This document shows, piece after piece, positions 49,466 to 59,583 of a stretch of 64,000 nt of DNA (the first letter of the stretch is position 1; every line of letters starts with the position of its first letter). The DNA is taken from positions 310,001 to 374,000 of the forward strand of contig NZ_SWLZ01000001.1 of the NCBI RefSeq assembly GCF_005502275.1, given 5' to 3'. The notes beneath the pieces are model-generated. The model was given only the letters and a program-made list of their open reading frames with translations, did no database searches and was not told the DNA's origin. This DNA is from Robertmurraya siralis. GTDB taxonomy: Bacteria; Bacillota; Bacilli; Bacillales; Cytobacillaceae. The position numbers and the translations under genes were made by a program.

Positions 49466-49502
49466 CGAAAAAGACAGTGGGGCGGCCCACTGTCTTTTCG
49501 TT
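49466..49502. terminator. Bidirectional terminator pycA / ctaA
   Basis: GAAAAAGACAGTGGG and CCCACTGTCTTTTCG arms around GCGG. Confidence 0.9.
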
Positions 49503-50452
49503 TAATCAATAATTTGCGAAGTATTGGAGTTTTGCTGTTTTAATAAGATTTCATTTTTCTTGCTTCTTGATGTTAACAGGATAAAATAGCTTAAAACACC
49601 AAAAAGACAAGAAATAAAAAATGCATGTGATAGCGCGATAAATAAATTTAATTTCGTTAATACAACGAGTGCACCGGCAATTACTTGGAGAGTAACGAGA
49701 ATAAAAGAAACGATCCAGCCCCAGTACACAACTTTTTGGTGCTTATAATGTTTAATCGCCATATAAGTAATATAAGCAATCCAGAAGAAAATTAACGCTG
49801 CTGCAAAACGGTGTCCCATTTGAACCCATTCATGGAAAGAAATAGGTATATTCGGGGCTGTGTTCACGCACAATGGCCAATCTCGACATACTAGACTAGC
49901 ATTGACATGGCGAACTAATGCACCAGTGTATACGACAATAAAGCTATATAACGTAACTCCGATAATATGCTTGCGCATCCGTTCATCCAACACCAGTTTT
50001 TCGGCCGCAAACTTCTTATCGACTTCAAAAATCAGCAAGGTTAAAAGGAATACTGCCGCAAATGAGATGAGCGAGATTCCGAAATGAATCGCAAGAATGA
50101 AATCAGATTGTCCCCATATGACAGCCCCTGCACCGATTAGTCCTTGTAATACTAAAAAGGAGAATGAAAGCAAAGAAAGGAATTTTGTTTCTCGGATATG
50201 CCCAATCGCTTTCCATGACCAATAGGACAAAATAAGCACCATTAAACCGACAACTCCCGATACTACTCTATGGGCGAGTTCGATCACTAACTCCATCGTA
50301 ATATCGGTTGGAATGAGTTGCCCATTGCATAATGGCCATGAGCGACCACACCCCATTCCAGAATCTGTTTTCGTCACTAGCGCACCACCAAGAAGAATGA
50401 ACAGCATTCCGATTGTGGTGAGCACAGCAAACCATTTTAGTGACCTTTTCAA
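49502..50452 (-). CDS. ctaA: Heme A synthase CtaA
   Basis: 316 residues, eight membrane helices. The cysteine pair of the first loop is at C35 and C42 (CGRSWPLC) and a second pair at CRDWPLC. Conserved heme-ligand histidines lie in ELAHRVVSG and QMGHRFAAA. It oxidises heme O to heme A for the caa3 oxidase. TTG start with TAGGTG upstream. Divergent from ctaB as in B. subtilis. Confidence 0.95.
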   Translation of the reverse strand: MKRSLKWFAVLTTIGMLFILLGGALVTKTDSGMGCGRSWPLCNGQLIPTDITMELVIELAHRVVSGVVGLMVLILSYWSWKAIGHIRETKFLSLLSFSFLVLQGLIGAGAVIWGQSDFILAIHFGISLISFAAVFLLTLLIFEVDKKFAAEKLVLDERMRKHIIGVTLYSFIVVYTGALVRHVNASLVCRDWPLCVNTAPNIPISFHEWVQMGHRFAAALIFFWIAYITYMAIKHYKHQKVVYWGWIVSFILVTLQVIAGALVVLTKLNLFIALSHAFFISCLFGVLSYFILLTSRSKKNEILLKQQNSNTSQIID

Positions 50453-50958
50453 GTTAATACACCTACTTTAATTAAGATCATTTTGTCATTGTAAGAGAGC
50501 ACTTTTTTAGTAGTAAACAAAAAAAGAATTTCTGAAGAAATTTTATTATCATTTAGAAATAATAAATTATGGGGTCTTCATTAAAGAAAAGAAAAAGTTC
50601 CAAAATAAAAATTTCGCTTTGCAATCAAAGAAAAACTGCTTGTAAACAATATAACGAATATTTTAGTAAAAGAACAGATTTACCACTTTTTTTTCACCAC
50701 TTTTTTGATAGTACACAAAAATAATGAAATTTACAATGGTATGAAAATTAAACAAGGTTATTATAGTAAAAAGGTTGCAAAAAGAATAAGAGTTTGCTAG
50801 AAATATATAAGAGTAAATTTCATACGGGTTCAGCTTAAGTGATTAACAAGAAAATATCGTTGGATTTTTCTATCTATACATAATATCAAAAATACCATTT
50901 TTATGTTAATTACATTGTTATTGTAAAAAAATAACAAGTAGAAATAGAAGTTTTATCC

Positions 50959-51001
50959 AAAGTTCACAAAATAGGCAAAAAATATTCAAAAAAAGTTCAC
51001 A
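50959..51001 (-). promoter_or_regulatory. Two ResD-like boxes, 33 bases apart
   Basis: TGTGAACTTT occurs twice on the minus strand (at 50968-50959 and 51001-50992), fitting the reported ResD motif TTGTGAA followed by T's. The 33-base period is about three helical turns, so both face the same side of the helix. Confidence 0.4.
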
Positions 51002-51025
51002 GTTCATGCTAAAATATGGTTTAAT
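50996..51025 (+). promoter_or_regulatory. Candidate ctaB promoter
   Basis: TTCACA and TTTAAT with an 18-base spacer; the -35 overlaps a ResD-like box. The leader would be about 190 bases. Confidence 0.3.
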
Positions 51026-51223
51026 AAAGAGACAGGAAACCTTATTAAATACGGTTATTAAATAACATTAACACTATGGTAATAGTGAAAAAATTATCCT
51101 GAAAAAAATTTGAAAGGATACCCTCGTCTCTGTTGCAAGTGCATTGATCAAGAACGGGATTGTTGATAGTTGCCCAAGCATCTTTAAGATGTCTTCGTGA
51201 CAGGTTATTTAGGAGGAAGGGAA

Positions 51224-52162
51224 ATGAGTAATTTGAGGGCTTTAAATGAAGTGCCATCGCGTAGCTGTGAGCAAAATGTAGAAGCTGTGATACCGAAAAC
51301 AAGTGCATGGAAGGATTTTTTAGCACTGATCAAAGTCGGAATTGTAAATTCAAACATGATTACTACTTTTACTGGTCTTTGGTTGGCACTTTATTTTACC
51401 GAGGCAAGATTTTTAGCCAATCTTGATATTGTTCTATATACACTGGTGGGTTCAGCTCTTATCATTGCCGGTTCCTGCGCCATCAATAATTTCTATGATA
51501 GGGATATTGATCCATTAATGGAGCGAACAAAGGTGAGGCCAACGGTAACTGGAAAGATAAGTCCGACAATTACGTTACTTTTGGGAATTGGCTTTATTGT
51601 TTTAGGAGTTCTTTTTCTTTTACTGACAACGTTTACAGCTACTCTGCTTGGGATTTTAGGAATCGTGAGCTACGTCTTCTTGTATACGATGTGGAGTAAA
51701 AGGAAATTTATTTCAAATACAATTATTGGCAGTATTTCAGGAGCTGTTCCTCCTTTGATTGGATGGGCAGCCGTTGATCCAAGTCTTGATGTCATTGCAT
51801 GGAGTTTATTTTTAATCATGTTTGCCTGGCAGCCCCCTCATTTTTATTCATTAGCAATGAGAAGAGTAGATGAGTATAGGGCAGCGGGTATTCCAATGCT
51901 CCCTGTGGTCAAGGGGTTTGAAGTAACGAAAAAACATATCCTTGCTTGGGTCATCATATTATTTCCAATACCGTTTTTATTAACTTCACTAGGTATACCT
52001 TTCTTAATACTAGCTACCCTATTAAATGTAGGCTGGTTGTTAATTGGTATTAATGGTTATCGAAAAAAAGATGACATGAAGTGGGCAAAGTCGATGTTTG
52101 TATACTCTCTGCAATATATGACGATTATGTTTGTAGCTATGGTAATTGTCACGCTTGTGTAA
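51224..52162 (+). CDS. ctaB: Heme O synthase CtaB (protoheme farnesyltransferase)
   Basis: 312 residues, UbiA-type prenyltransferase with about nine helices. First Asp-rich motif NNFYDRDIDPLMERT, second near YRAAGIPMLPV. It adds a farnesyl group to heme B, feeding CtaA. The ATG at 51224 has AGGAGGAAGGG upstream; the frame continues to 51197 with no site. Confidence 0.95.
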   Translation: MSNLRALNEVPSRSCEQNVEAVIPKTSAWKDFLALIKVGIVNSNMITTFTGLWLALYFTEARFLANLDIVLYTLVGSALIIAGSCAINNFYDRDIDPLMERTKVRPTVTGKISPTITLLLGIGFIVLGVLFLLLTTFTATLLGILGIVSYVFLYTMWSKRKFISNTIIGSISGAVPPLIGWAAVDPSLDVIAWSLFLIMFAWQPPHFYSLAMRRVDEYRAAGIPMLPVVKGFEVTKKHILAWVIILFPIPFLLTSLGIPFLILATLLNVGWLLIGINGYRKKDDMKWAKSMFVYSLQYMTIMFVAMVIVTLV

Positions 52163-52500
52163 TTATGGTACAACATTTTGTCTCTTACATAAGAAGTTCC
52201 ACTTTAGATTTAACAAAATTTAAGAATATCTAAAATGAACATTTATTTTTTGGGAGAATTTTTCTTTACACTATTATTAGTAAAGGGGATTTATCTATAA
52301 AATTTTCAGGGAGAGTTTATTTCATAAAGCACGGCTGATGATAACGACTTCCGAATCAGACATTAATTTAGCATGAAGTGTATATGGAATTCTTGACCAT
52401 TTCATTGGAATCGTATTCGTTTTGTTAAATAAGTTGACTTTGTGAAATTTACTCATCCAAATTCAATTATTTTTTTACGAAAGAGGGGTATGTTCAAGCT
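52163..52500. promoter_or_regulatory. Spacer and probable promoter region before ctaC
   Basis: No gene. TTGACT at 52434 is followed by TTTGTGAAATTTACTC, a third ResD-like sequence at 52439-52450. No confident -10. ctaC expression in B. subtilis responds to glucose (CcpA) and ResDE. Confidence 0.4.
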
Positions 52501-53571
52501 ATGAAAAAGCTAGCAAAATGGCGTCTGTTCTCATTATTAGCGTTAATGGCGCTCATTCTTTCCGGTTGCGGCAAGCCGTACTTATCAACTCTCCAGCCAG
52601 CTGGTGAGGTTGCCCAAAGACAATATGATCTTATGCAATTAAGTACGATTATTATGGTTGGGGTAATTGCAGTTGTAACCATCATCTTTCTTATTGTCGT
52701 TTTCCGTTTTAAACGCAAAGATGAACAAATTCCTAAACAAGTGGAAGGTAGTCATAAATTAGAAATCATATGGACAGTTATTCCAATTCTATTACTACTT
52801 GTTTTAGCTGTTCCAACGGTAATTGAAACATTTAGACTTGCTGATGTTTCTGCCATGGACGAGGTAAATGAAGATGGAAAGACAGATGCACTAGTGATTA
52901 ACGTACGTGCTAATCTTTATTGGTGGGAATTTGAGTATCCAAATGAAGAGATCGTTACGAGTCAGGAGTTAGTGGTTCCAACGGATCAGAGGGTTTATTT
53001 TAATTTAAAAGCATCTGATGTAAAGCACTCCTTCTGGATTCCGTCAGTTGGTGGAAAGATGGATACGAATACAGATAATATAAATAAGTTCTGGTTGAAA
53101 TTTGATTCCAAAGGTGCAGAAAAGGCCAATGAACTATTCTATGGAAAATGTGCAGAGCTTTGCGGTCCATCCCACGCTTTAATGGACTTTAAAGTAAGAG
53201 CAGTTCCTAGTGATGAATTCGATCAATGGGTAGCATCGATGCAAGGAATTGAGGAGCCGATTCAACCGGAAACTGCATTAGCTCAAGAGGGGCAGGAACT
53301 TTTCAACCAAAGCTGTATTGGATGTCATGCGATCACACCAAACAATGCTTCTCCAGAAGCAGCTCGCGTTGCACCAAATTTAACGGATTTTGGTGACAGA
53401 GCATATGTAGCGGGGATTTTAGAGAATAATGAAGAAAACATTAAAAAGTGGTTGGCAGATCCAGAAACGCTTAAGCCGGGAAACAAAATGAGTAAGACAT
53501 ACGGAGAATTAACACCTGAACAAATTGATGCTTTAACTGCTTATTTAATGGAGTTAAAAGTGCAAGAATAG
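52501..53571 (+). CDS. ctaC: Cytochrome caa3 oxidase subunit II
   Basis: 356 residues. A lipoprotein signal ends in LSGC, two membrane helices follow, then the CuA domain with H176, C217, C221, H225 and M228 (CAELCGPSHALM). A fused cytochrome c domain ends the protein, with heme motif CIGCH at 272-276. This fusion marks the caa3 type. The ribosome binding site AGAGGGG is rather far from the ATG (12 bases). First gene of ctaCDEF. Confidence 0.96.
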   Translation: MKKLAKWRLFSLLALMALILSGCGKPYLSTLQPAGEVAQRQYDLMQLSTIIMVGVIAVVTIIFLIVVFRFKRKDEQIPKQVEGSHKLEIIWTVIPILLLLVLAVPTVIETFRLADVSAMDEVNEDGKTDALVINVRANLYWWEFEYPNEEIVTSQELVVPTDQRVYFNLKASDVKHSFWIPSVGGKMDTNTDNINKFWLKFDSKGAEKANELFYGKCAELCGPSHALMDFKVRAVPSDEFDQWVASMQGIEEPIQPETALAQEGQELFNQSCIGCHAITPNNASPEAARVAPNLTDFGDRAYVAGILENNEENIKKWLADPETLKPGNKMSKTYGELTPEQIDALTAYLMELKVQE

Positions 53572-53671
53572 TCGTATTTTCATAAAGAAGAACGACAAAT
53601 TACAACGATACAAAACCTGAATTATATTGTATGTATAGCAAGGGGATTAGTTTTCAAAGGGAGGTAAAATT

Positions 53672-55543
53672 GTGAGTACGTACGCTCAAAAAAAGGGGTT
53701 CGGAGCAACCGTTTGGGACTATTTAACAACGGTTGACCACAAGAAAATTGCAGTCCTTTACTTAATTGCAGGGGGATTCTTTTTCGTTGTCGGTGGCCTC
53801 GAAGCAATGTTTATCCGAATTCAGCTAGCGGTACCGAACAGTGATTTCGTTAGTGCTGGCCTGTATAATCAAATTTTGACCATGCACGGTACGACGATGA
53901 TTTTCTTGGCAGCTATGCCATTGTTATTTGGATTTATGAACGCAATTATGCCGTTGCAAATCGGTGCTCGCGATGTAGCGTTTCCTTTCATTAATGCACT
54001 TGGATTTTGGTTATTCTTCTTTGGGGGAGTATTCTTAAACCTTTCCTGGTTTTTAGGAGGAGCGCCTGATGCAGGGTGGACGTCTTATGCTTCATTATCT
54101 CTTGCATCTGAAGGGCACGGAATTGATTTTTATCTATTAGGTTTGCAAATATCTGGTGCAGGAACGTTAATGGGGGGAATTAACTTCCTCGTGACGATTA
54201 TCAACATGCGTGCACCTGGGATGACTTATATGCGCATGCCGTTGTTCACATGGACAACATTTGTCGCATCTGCACTCATTTTATTTGCATTTCCACCATT
54301 AACAGTAGGGATTTTCTTGTTAATGTTTGATAGACTTTTTGGCTCTAATTTCTTTGTTACTGCTGCAGGCGGTAACACGATTATTTGGGAGCATTTATTC
54401 TGGATTTTTGGACATCCGGAAGTATACATTCTTGTTTTACCGGCCTTTGGTATTTTTTCGGAAATTATTCCAGTTTTCTCTAGAAAGAGACTATTTGGAT
54501 ATTCCTCAATGGTATTCGCGACAGTATTAATCGGCTTTTTAGGATTCATGGTTTGGGCTCACCATATGTTTACAGTTGGACTTGGACCGATTGCCAATGC
54601 GATTTTTGCCGTTGCAACGATGGCGATTGCCGTACCGACGGGTATAAAAATATTTAACTGGCTCTTTACGATGTGGGGAGGAAGTATCAAATTTACGACG
54701 CCAATGCATTATGCCGTAGCCTTTATTCCTTCTTTCTTAATGGGAGGAGTTACAGGGGTAATGCTAGCAAGTGCAGCAGCTGACTATCAGTACCATGATA
54801 CGTATTTTGTAGTCGCTCATTTTCACTATGTAATTGTCGGTGGGGTAGTCTTTGCAATCCTAGCCGGAACTACATTCTACTGGCCAAAAATGTTCGGTAC
54901 GATGTTAAATGAAACTTTAGGAAAAATCACGTTCTGGTTATTCTTCATTGGATTCCATTTAACTTTCTTTATCCAACATTTCTTAGGATTATGGGGAATG
55001 CCTAGACGTATTTTCACATTCCTTGAAGGTCAAGGTCTGGAAACAGGAAACTTTGTAAGTACAGTAGGTGCATTCTTCATGGCCGCTGCAACAGTGGTGT
55101 TAGTTATTAACATTATAATAACGACTGTTAAAAATGAAAGAGTAGGCAATGATCCTTGGGGTGATGGCAGAACACTTGAGTGGGCCATCCCATCTCCACC
55201 ACCATTTTATAACTTTAAACAACTTCCATTGGTACGCGGTTTAGACCCTCTTTGGATTGAAAAAATGGAAGGGAAAAAAGGAATGACTCCAGCAGAACCG
55301 CTAGGAGATATTCATATGCCGAATGCATCATTCATTCCTTTCGTTATCTCCTTTGGACTATTTGTAGCAGCATTTGGGGCAATGTACCGTTTAGACTATG
55401 GATGGGGCTTGCCGGTGCTTATTATTGGTTTGGCCATTACGTTCGGTTCCATGTTCCTACGTTCTGTAAAAGATGATCATGGCTTCCATATTCATAAGGA
55501 AGAATTAATCGATGAAGATGATAATAAGGGGGTTAAGGCATAA
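53672..55543 (+). CDS. ctaD: Cytochrome caa3 oxidase subunit I
   Basis: 623 residues, about 14 helices. Heme a and a3-CuB ligands occur in LTMHGTTM, WIFGHPEVYI, WAHHMFT and HFHYVIVGG. It is the proton-pumping O2-reducing core. GTG start with GGGAGG seven bases upstream. It overlaps ctaE by one base. Confidence 0.97.
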   Translation: MSTYAQKKGFGATVWDYLTTVDHKKIAVLYLIAGGFFFVVGGLEAMFIRIQLAVPNSDFVSAGLYNQILTMHGTTMIFLAAMPLLFGFMNAIMPLQIGARDVAFPFINALGFWLFFFGGVFLNLSWFLGGAPDAGWTSYASLSLASEGHGIDFYLLGLQISGAGTLMGGINFLVTIINMRAPGMTYMRMPLFTWTTFVASALILFAFPPLTVGIFLLMFDRLFGSNFFVTAAGGNTIIWEHLFWIFGHPEVYILVLPAFGIFSEIIPVFSRKRLFGYSSMVFATVLIGFLGFMVWAHHMFTVGLGPIANAIFAVATMAIAVPTGIKIFNWLFTMWGGSIKFTTPMHYAVAFIPSFLMGGVTGVMLASAAADYQYHDTYFVVAHFHYVIVGGVVFAILAGTTFYWPKMFGTMLNETLGKITFWLFFIGFHLTFFIQHFLGLWGMPRRIFTFLEGQGLETGNFVSTVGAFFMAAATVVLVINIIITTVKNERVGNDPWGDGRTLEWAIPSPPPFYNFKQLPLVRGLDPLWIEKMEGKKGMTPAEPLGDIHMPNASFIPFVISFGLFVAAFGAMYRLDYGWGLPVLIIGLAITFGSMFLRSVKDDHGFHIHKEELIDEDDNKGVKA

Positions 55544-56172
55544 TGCACGCTGAAGAAAAAATGACACTTGAAAAATGGCCTGCTTCGCCTGAAAAGCAAA
55601 CCCTTGAAGCAAAAAATAAATTTCTTGGCTTCTGGTTGTTCCTTGGAGGAGAGACGGTTCTTTTCGCCTCTCTCTTTGCAACCTATCTCGCTTTAAAAGA
55701 TAAGGTTCCAGGGCCAGATCACGCATTAGCAAAAGATTTGTTTGAAATACCATTAGCATTTTTAATGACTATGTTGCTCTTAACAAGCTCTATTACAAGC
55801 GTATATGCGATGTATCATATGAAGAACTTTGAATTTAAAAAAATGCAGCTTTGGCTTGGGATTACTGTCGCTCTTGGTCTTGCTTTCCTTGGCTGCGAAA
55901 TTTACGAGTTTTATCATTATGTACACCATTATGGTCATACATTTACAAGTAGCGCCTTTGGTTCAGCGTTCTATACATTAGTAGGATTTCATGGGGCACA
56001 CGTTGTATTTGGATTGGCATGGATTATAACCTTAATGGTACGGAATGCGAAAAGAGGATTAAGTCTATACAATGCACCTAAATTTTATGTTGCTAGTCTA
56101 TATTGGCATTTCATCGATGTTGTATGGGTGTTTATCTTCTCTGTAGTATATCTAATGGGAATGGTGGGATAA
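55543..56172 (+). CDS. ctaE: Cytochrome caa3 oxidase subunit III
   Basis: 209 residues, five helices, with the family block FHGAHVVFGLAW and WHFIDVVWVFIF. Start ATG overlaps the ctaD stop (TAATG), so translation is coupled; GGGGG lies upstream in ctaD. Confidence 0.96.
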   Translation: MHAEEKMTLEKWPASPEKQTLEAKNKFLGFWLFLGGETVLFASLFATYLALKDKVPGPDHALAKDLFEIPLAFLMTMLLLTSSITSVYAMYHMKNFEFKKMQLWLGITVALGLAFLGCEIYEFYHYVHHYGHTFTSSAFGSAFYTLVGFHGAHVVFGLAWIITLMVRNAKRGLSLYNAPKFYVASLYWHFIDVVWVFIFSVVYLMGMVG

Positions 56173-56175
56173 ACT

Positions 56176-56508
56176 ATGGAAAATAATCAGACGAATACGG
56201 GAAATGCGACTGTAGATATCGCTTATCGTCGTAAAAAGAATGCAGAAGAAATGAGACATCAGGTCATTACTTTTACTTTGATGATCTTTTTAACAATTGT
56301 TGCCTTTGTAGCGGTTGGTGCGGGAATGTCAGGCTGGTTTACTGTTCCGTTCATTCTATTGCTTGCAGCAGTTCAAGTGGCCTTTCAGCTTTATTATTTT
56401 ATGCATATGAGCCATAAAGGTCATGAAGCACCAGCATTGTTCTTGTATTCTGGCCTGCTTGTTGGCTTAATAACAATCCTCGCATTTGTGACGATTGTTT
56501 GGTGGTAA
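56176..56508 (+). CDS. ctaF: Cytochrome caa3 oxidase subunit IV
   Basis: 110 residues with three membrane helices and the subunit IV block QVAFQLYYFMHMSHKGHE. Starts three bases after ctaE; a terminator follows. Confidence 0.95.
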   Translation: MENNQTNTGNATVDIAYRRKKNAEEMRHQVITFTLMIFLTIVAFVAVGAGMSGWFTVPFILLLAAVQVAFQLYYFMHMSHKGHEAPALFLYSGLLVGLITILAFVTIVWW

Positions 56509-56516
56509 AATCATTT

Positions 56517-56549
56517 GAAAATCGGCTATATTAAGCCGATTTTCTTTTT
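56517..56549 (+). terminator. ctaCDEF terminator
   Basis: GAAAATCGGCT and AGCCGATTTTC arms with a T-run. Confidence 0.88.
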
Positions 56550-56817
56550 GCTAAGTTTGTTATGTGTTGGGTATGGATTTCGGCTCAATTTCTCGTTTGT
56601 TCACTGAAAGGCCTGTGAAAGCAAAGTGTCATAAAAAGTACCCGAAATTGTTTTATTAACAATATTGTTTAACAAAGCCTTTTGCAAAGGAAATGCTTGT
56701 TTTCCTTGGTTTTGGAGAACTTTTTAGTAGTTTAAGTTATAATATTAATGTGGCATTCACATTTCGGTGAATACATTAAAGAGAAATGAAAAAGGAAATT
56801 ACAGAGGTGATGGGTCA
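56550..56817. other. Spacer before ctaG
   Basis: No gene. TATAAT at about 56740 has no convincing -35; it may belong to a ctaG promoter. Confidence 0.35.
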
Positions 56818-57720
56818 ATGTTATCTTTAGATATGTTTGGTTTTCAAGCGTTATGGAGTCCATTTTTCTTTTTGGCAATGGTTGCATTGTTAGCTGCTTA
56901 CTTTCTCATCACGATCACATGGAGAAAACATATTAACGGTTCAGAACCATTAACCACAAGACAAGGCATCATTTTTTCAACAGGGGTTATTCTTTTATAT
57001 ATCATCAAAGGCTCGCCAATTGACTTAATGAGTCATCTTATGTTTTACGCTCATATGATTCAGATGGCTGTCTTATATTTAATTATTCCACCCCTTTTTA
57101 TAGTAGGAATTCCACAGTGGATTTGGAAAAAATTATTGGGTCTTCCAGTTATTCGGTCTCTATTCAAATTTTTTACAAAACCGATCATCGCTTTAATTCT
57201 TTTTAATGGGATTTTTTCATTTTATCATATCCCATTAATCTTTGATGTTATCAAGACAGACATGTTATTACACACATCCTATACGATGCTGCTGTTCTTA
57301 ATGGCGATCTTCATGTGGTGGCCACTCGTTAATCAAGTAGAGGGGGAAAAAAGGTTAAGCGGAGTAAAGAAGATTGGCTATATATTTGCTGACGGGGTAT
57401 TGTTAACACCTGCGTGTGCGTTAATTATTTTTGCTGATGTTCCGATGTATGCTACTTTTTCTGATCCAAGTTCATGGGCAAAGGCTCTCGAGCTTTGTGT
57501 TTCACCAACTGTCTTATCAGGGTTAAACTTGAGTGGACCTGAAATGTTTAATTCAATGTCATTGCTTCATGATCAGCAATTAGGCGGAGTACTTATGAAA
57601 GTCATTCAAGAAATTGTTTATGGTGTAGTATTATTTCAAGTGTTTTTTGAATGGTATAGAAGAGAGCAGGAGGAGTCAGAGCCAGAGTTGCATTTGCTTG
57701 ATCCACAAACAATTAAATAA
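56818..57720 (+). CDS. ctaG: CtaG, cytochrome oxidase assembly factor
   Basis: 300 residues (B. subtilis 297), about seven membrane helices with SHLMFYAHMIQM and FSFYHIP. In B. subtilis it is needed to form active caa3, probably in CuB insertion. The ATG at 56818 has GAGGTGATGGG upstream; the frame goes 17 codons further without a good site. Confidence 0.93.
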   Translation: MLSLDMFGFQALWSPFFFLAMVALLAAYFLITITWRKHINGSEPLTTRQGIIFSTGVILLYIIKGSPIDLMSHLMFYAHMIQMAVLYLIIPPLFIVGIPQWIWKKLLGLPVIRSLFKFFTKPIIALILFNGIFSFYHIPLIFDVIKTDMLLHTSYTMLLFLMAIFMWWPLVNQVEGEKRLSGVKKIGYIFADGVLLTPACALIIFADVPMYATFSDPSSWAKALELCVSPTVLSGLNLSGPEMFNSMSLLHDQQLGGVLMKVIQEIVYGVVLFQVFFEWYRREQEESEPELHLLDPQTIK

Positions 57721-57727
57721 TCCATTG

Positions 57728-57751
57728 GCACCTTACCCGGGTGCTTTTTTT
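57728..57751 (+). terminator. ctaG terminator
   Basis: GCACC/GGTGC stem, seven-base loop and a T-run. Confidence 0.75.
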
Positions 57752-57992
57752 ATGATTCAACCTTGCCATTTTCCTTTATGTTTTAACAGAATTAAATAGA
57801 ATCAGTTAAAAAAATCACATTTATCACAATAAATATGACAAAAACAGTACATTTTTGTTGTTTTTCTAACTTAAGATTGAAAATATGTTTGCAGTCCACT
57901 AAAATTAATTTTATGTATGAGAATGCTCTTCTCCCAATTGACTAGGAGCGAGGTTGGCATTTTATTTGGAGATTTAGAAAGGAAAAAAAGAG

Positions 57993-58460
57993 ATGAATTT
58001 TACTTTACCTATTTTACCGACAATCAGTACGACTTTTATTATTTTAAGTGCAATAACAGTAGCCATTGGCTGGGGCCAAATAAAAAAGGGGAAAAGAGAA
58101 GCCCATCAAAAAACAATGTTTTTAGCAGCCATTTTTGCGATCATTTTCTTTATTATTTATGCTTCCAGAACGGTTTTTATTGGAAATACAGCATTTGGCG
58201 GCCCTGATGATATTAAAATTTATTACACCCTCTTTCTTATTTTCCATATTACACTAGCTACTGTCGGGGCGGTTCTTGGGATTATATCTCTTGTTACTGG
58301 TTACCAAAAAAAATATGCGGTGCATCGTAAAATAGGGCCGATTACAAGCGTTGTATGGTTCTTCACAGCGATTACTGGTGTGGCTGTCTACCTGCTCCTT
58401 TATGTGTTTTACCATGGTGGAGAAACAACATCGGTTATTAAAGCGATCTTAGGAATATAA
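57993..58460 (+). CDS. ctaM: DUF420 membrane protein, CtaM/YozB type
   Basis: 155 residues, four membrane helices, with the DUF420 blocks KGKREAHQKTMFLA, HITLATVGAVLG and KKYAVHRKIG. In Staphylococcus aureus, CtaM of this family is required for a mature heme-copper oxidase. Here it follows ctaG, which supports the same role. B. subtilis YozB is the paralogue name. AAAGGA precedes the ATG. Confidence 0.87.
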   Translation: MNFTLPILPTISTTFIILSAITVAIGWGQIKKGKREAHQKTMFLAAIFAIIFFIIYASRTVFIGNTAFGGPDDIKIYYTLFLIFHITLATVGAVLGIISLVTGYQKKYAVHRKIGPITSVVWFFTAITGVAVYLLLYVFYHGGETTSVIKAILGI

Positions 58461-58508
58461 AAAAACAGCTCCAAAGTCTGTAAATAAGATTCTGGAGCTG
58501 TTTTTTTG
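58461..58508. terminator. Bidirectional terminator
   Basis: AAAAACAGCTCCA and TGGAGCTGTTTTT arms, between convergent genes. Confidence 0.88.
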
Positions 58509-58524
58509 TTCAATAATGAATGGT

Positions 58525-59583
58525 TTAAATTTTGAAATTCATTTTAATAATACCAGCCTCTTTTGCAGAATTAAAGGCGATAAGCAATAACGGCCCAATT
58601 ACGAAGCCAAGAATTCCGAGGAGCTTCAATCCGAGATACATGGCAATTAATGTTGCTAAAGGTGATAGACCAATATGACTTCCCATTACCTTTGGTTCTA
58701 CCGTTCTGCGAATGATTAACAATACTGCCGCGAGAACAGCTAATTGTGTACCATGGGAAATGTCCCCTGTAATTAAATAGAAGAGCGCCCATGGTCCTAA
58801 AATCACGATTGAGCCGATAATCGGGATAAAGTCGATGATCCAAATAATAAGTGACATTATTAAGGCAACTTCAGGCTTAATAAATAATAAGCCGATAAGA
58901 GAAACGACGAAAATAATAATACTTACTAAAAATTGTGCTTTAAAAAATCCGAAAATGACGAAGGAAAGTCTTGATGTCATAAACTGAACTTTTTGTGCGG
59001 TTTTTTCCGTTAAGAAGGAATACATTCCTTTACGGAGCCGTGGAAGTTCAAGCAAGAACAAAAAAAGGGCAATCAAATAGACAAGGAAGCTTACTAAATA
59101 GTTTGGAATATTTGTTAATAGAGATTTCACTGTATCGATATTGACATAAGCGACGAGATCATTTCTTGTTTTATTAAGAAAGCTTTGAATTTGATTACTG
59201 ATCTCATTAACCACTTCTTTAGGCATATCTTTTGCTGCGTTCGCAAAGTCTTTTTCAATATTAAGCCAAGCTCTCGTAATTTCATTGATGTATAGTGGCG
59301 CATTCTCGACGAGTTTAATAATTTCCGTTACAACTTTCGTTGTCACAAAATAACCGCTAGCTCCAATGAATAGTAGAAAAAGTAGGAACACGCATAATAC
59401 TGCAAGCTGTTGATTTAATTTCGTCTTTTTACGCAGCCATTTAACAATTGGGTGCAAAAATAAAGCTGTAACGAAAGCTACGATCAGTGGAACGGATACA
59501 GGTAGAATAAAATAAAGAAGGGTAGCGACGAGGAGAGCGATTACAACGATCATTGCCACCCGTTTTGTGAAAATACTGGACAA
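58525..59583 (-). CDS. AI-2E family (YtvI/TqsA-type) transporter
   Basis: 352 residues, about eight helices, with the family features PLIVAFVTALFLHP at the N-terminus and IWIIDFIPIIGSIVIL in the C-terminal half. Members move quorum signals, Na+/H+ or unknown compounds; the B. subtilis sporulation protein YtvI belongs here. TTG start with AAGGGG upstream. Substrate unknown. Confidence 0.82.
   Translation of the reverse strand: MSSIFTKRVAMIVVIALLVATLLYFILPVSVPLIVAFVTALFLHPIVKWLRKKTKLNQQLAVLCVFLLFLLFIGASGYFVTTKVVTEIIKLVENAPLYINEITRAWLNIEKDFANAAKDMPKEVVNEISNQIQSFLNKTRNDLVAYVNIDTVKSLLTNIPNYLVSFLVYLIALFLFLLELPRLRKGMYSFLTEKTAQKVQFMTSRLSFVIFGFFKAQFLVSIIIFVVSLIGLLFIKPEVALIMSLIIWIIDFIPIIGSIVILGPWALFYLITGDISHGTQLAVLAAVLLIIRRTVEPKVMGSHIGLSPLATLIAMYLGLKLLGILGFVIGPLLLIAFNSAKEAGIIKMNFKI

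Larger units (their letters stand above)
50453..51223. promoter_or_regulatory. Long ctaA-ctaB divergent control region
   Basis: About 770 very AT-rich bases without a gene. In B. subtilis ResD and CcpA act on the ctaA-ctaB spacer. The spacer here is long and carries ResD-like boxes near 50959-51001 and several small inverted repeats (for example CACTATGGTAATAGTG). Confidence 0.6.

Noticed and set aside
57917-58207. 96-codon frame overlapping the CtaM-like gene
   Set aside because: Out of frame with the well-supported DUF420 gene and no family match.
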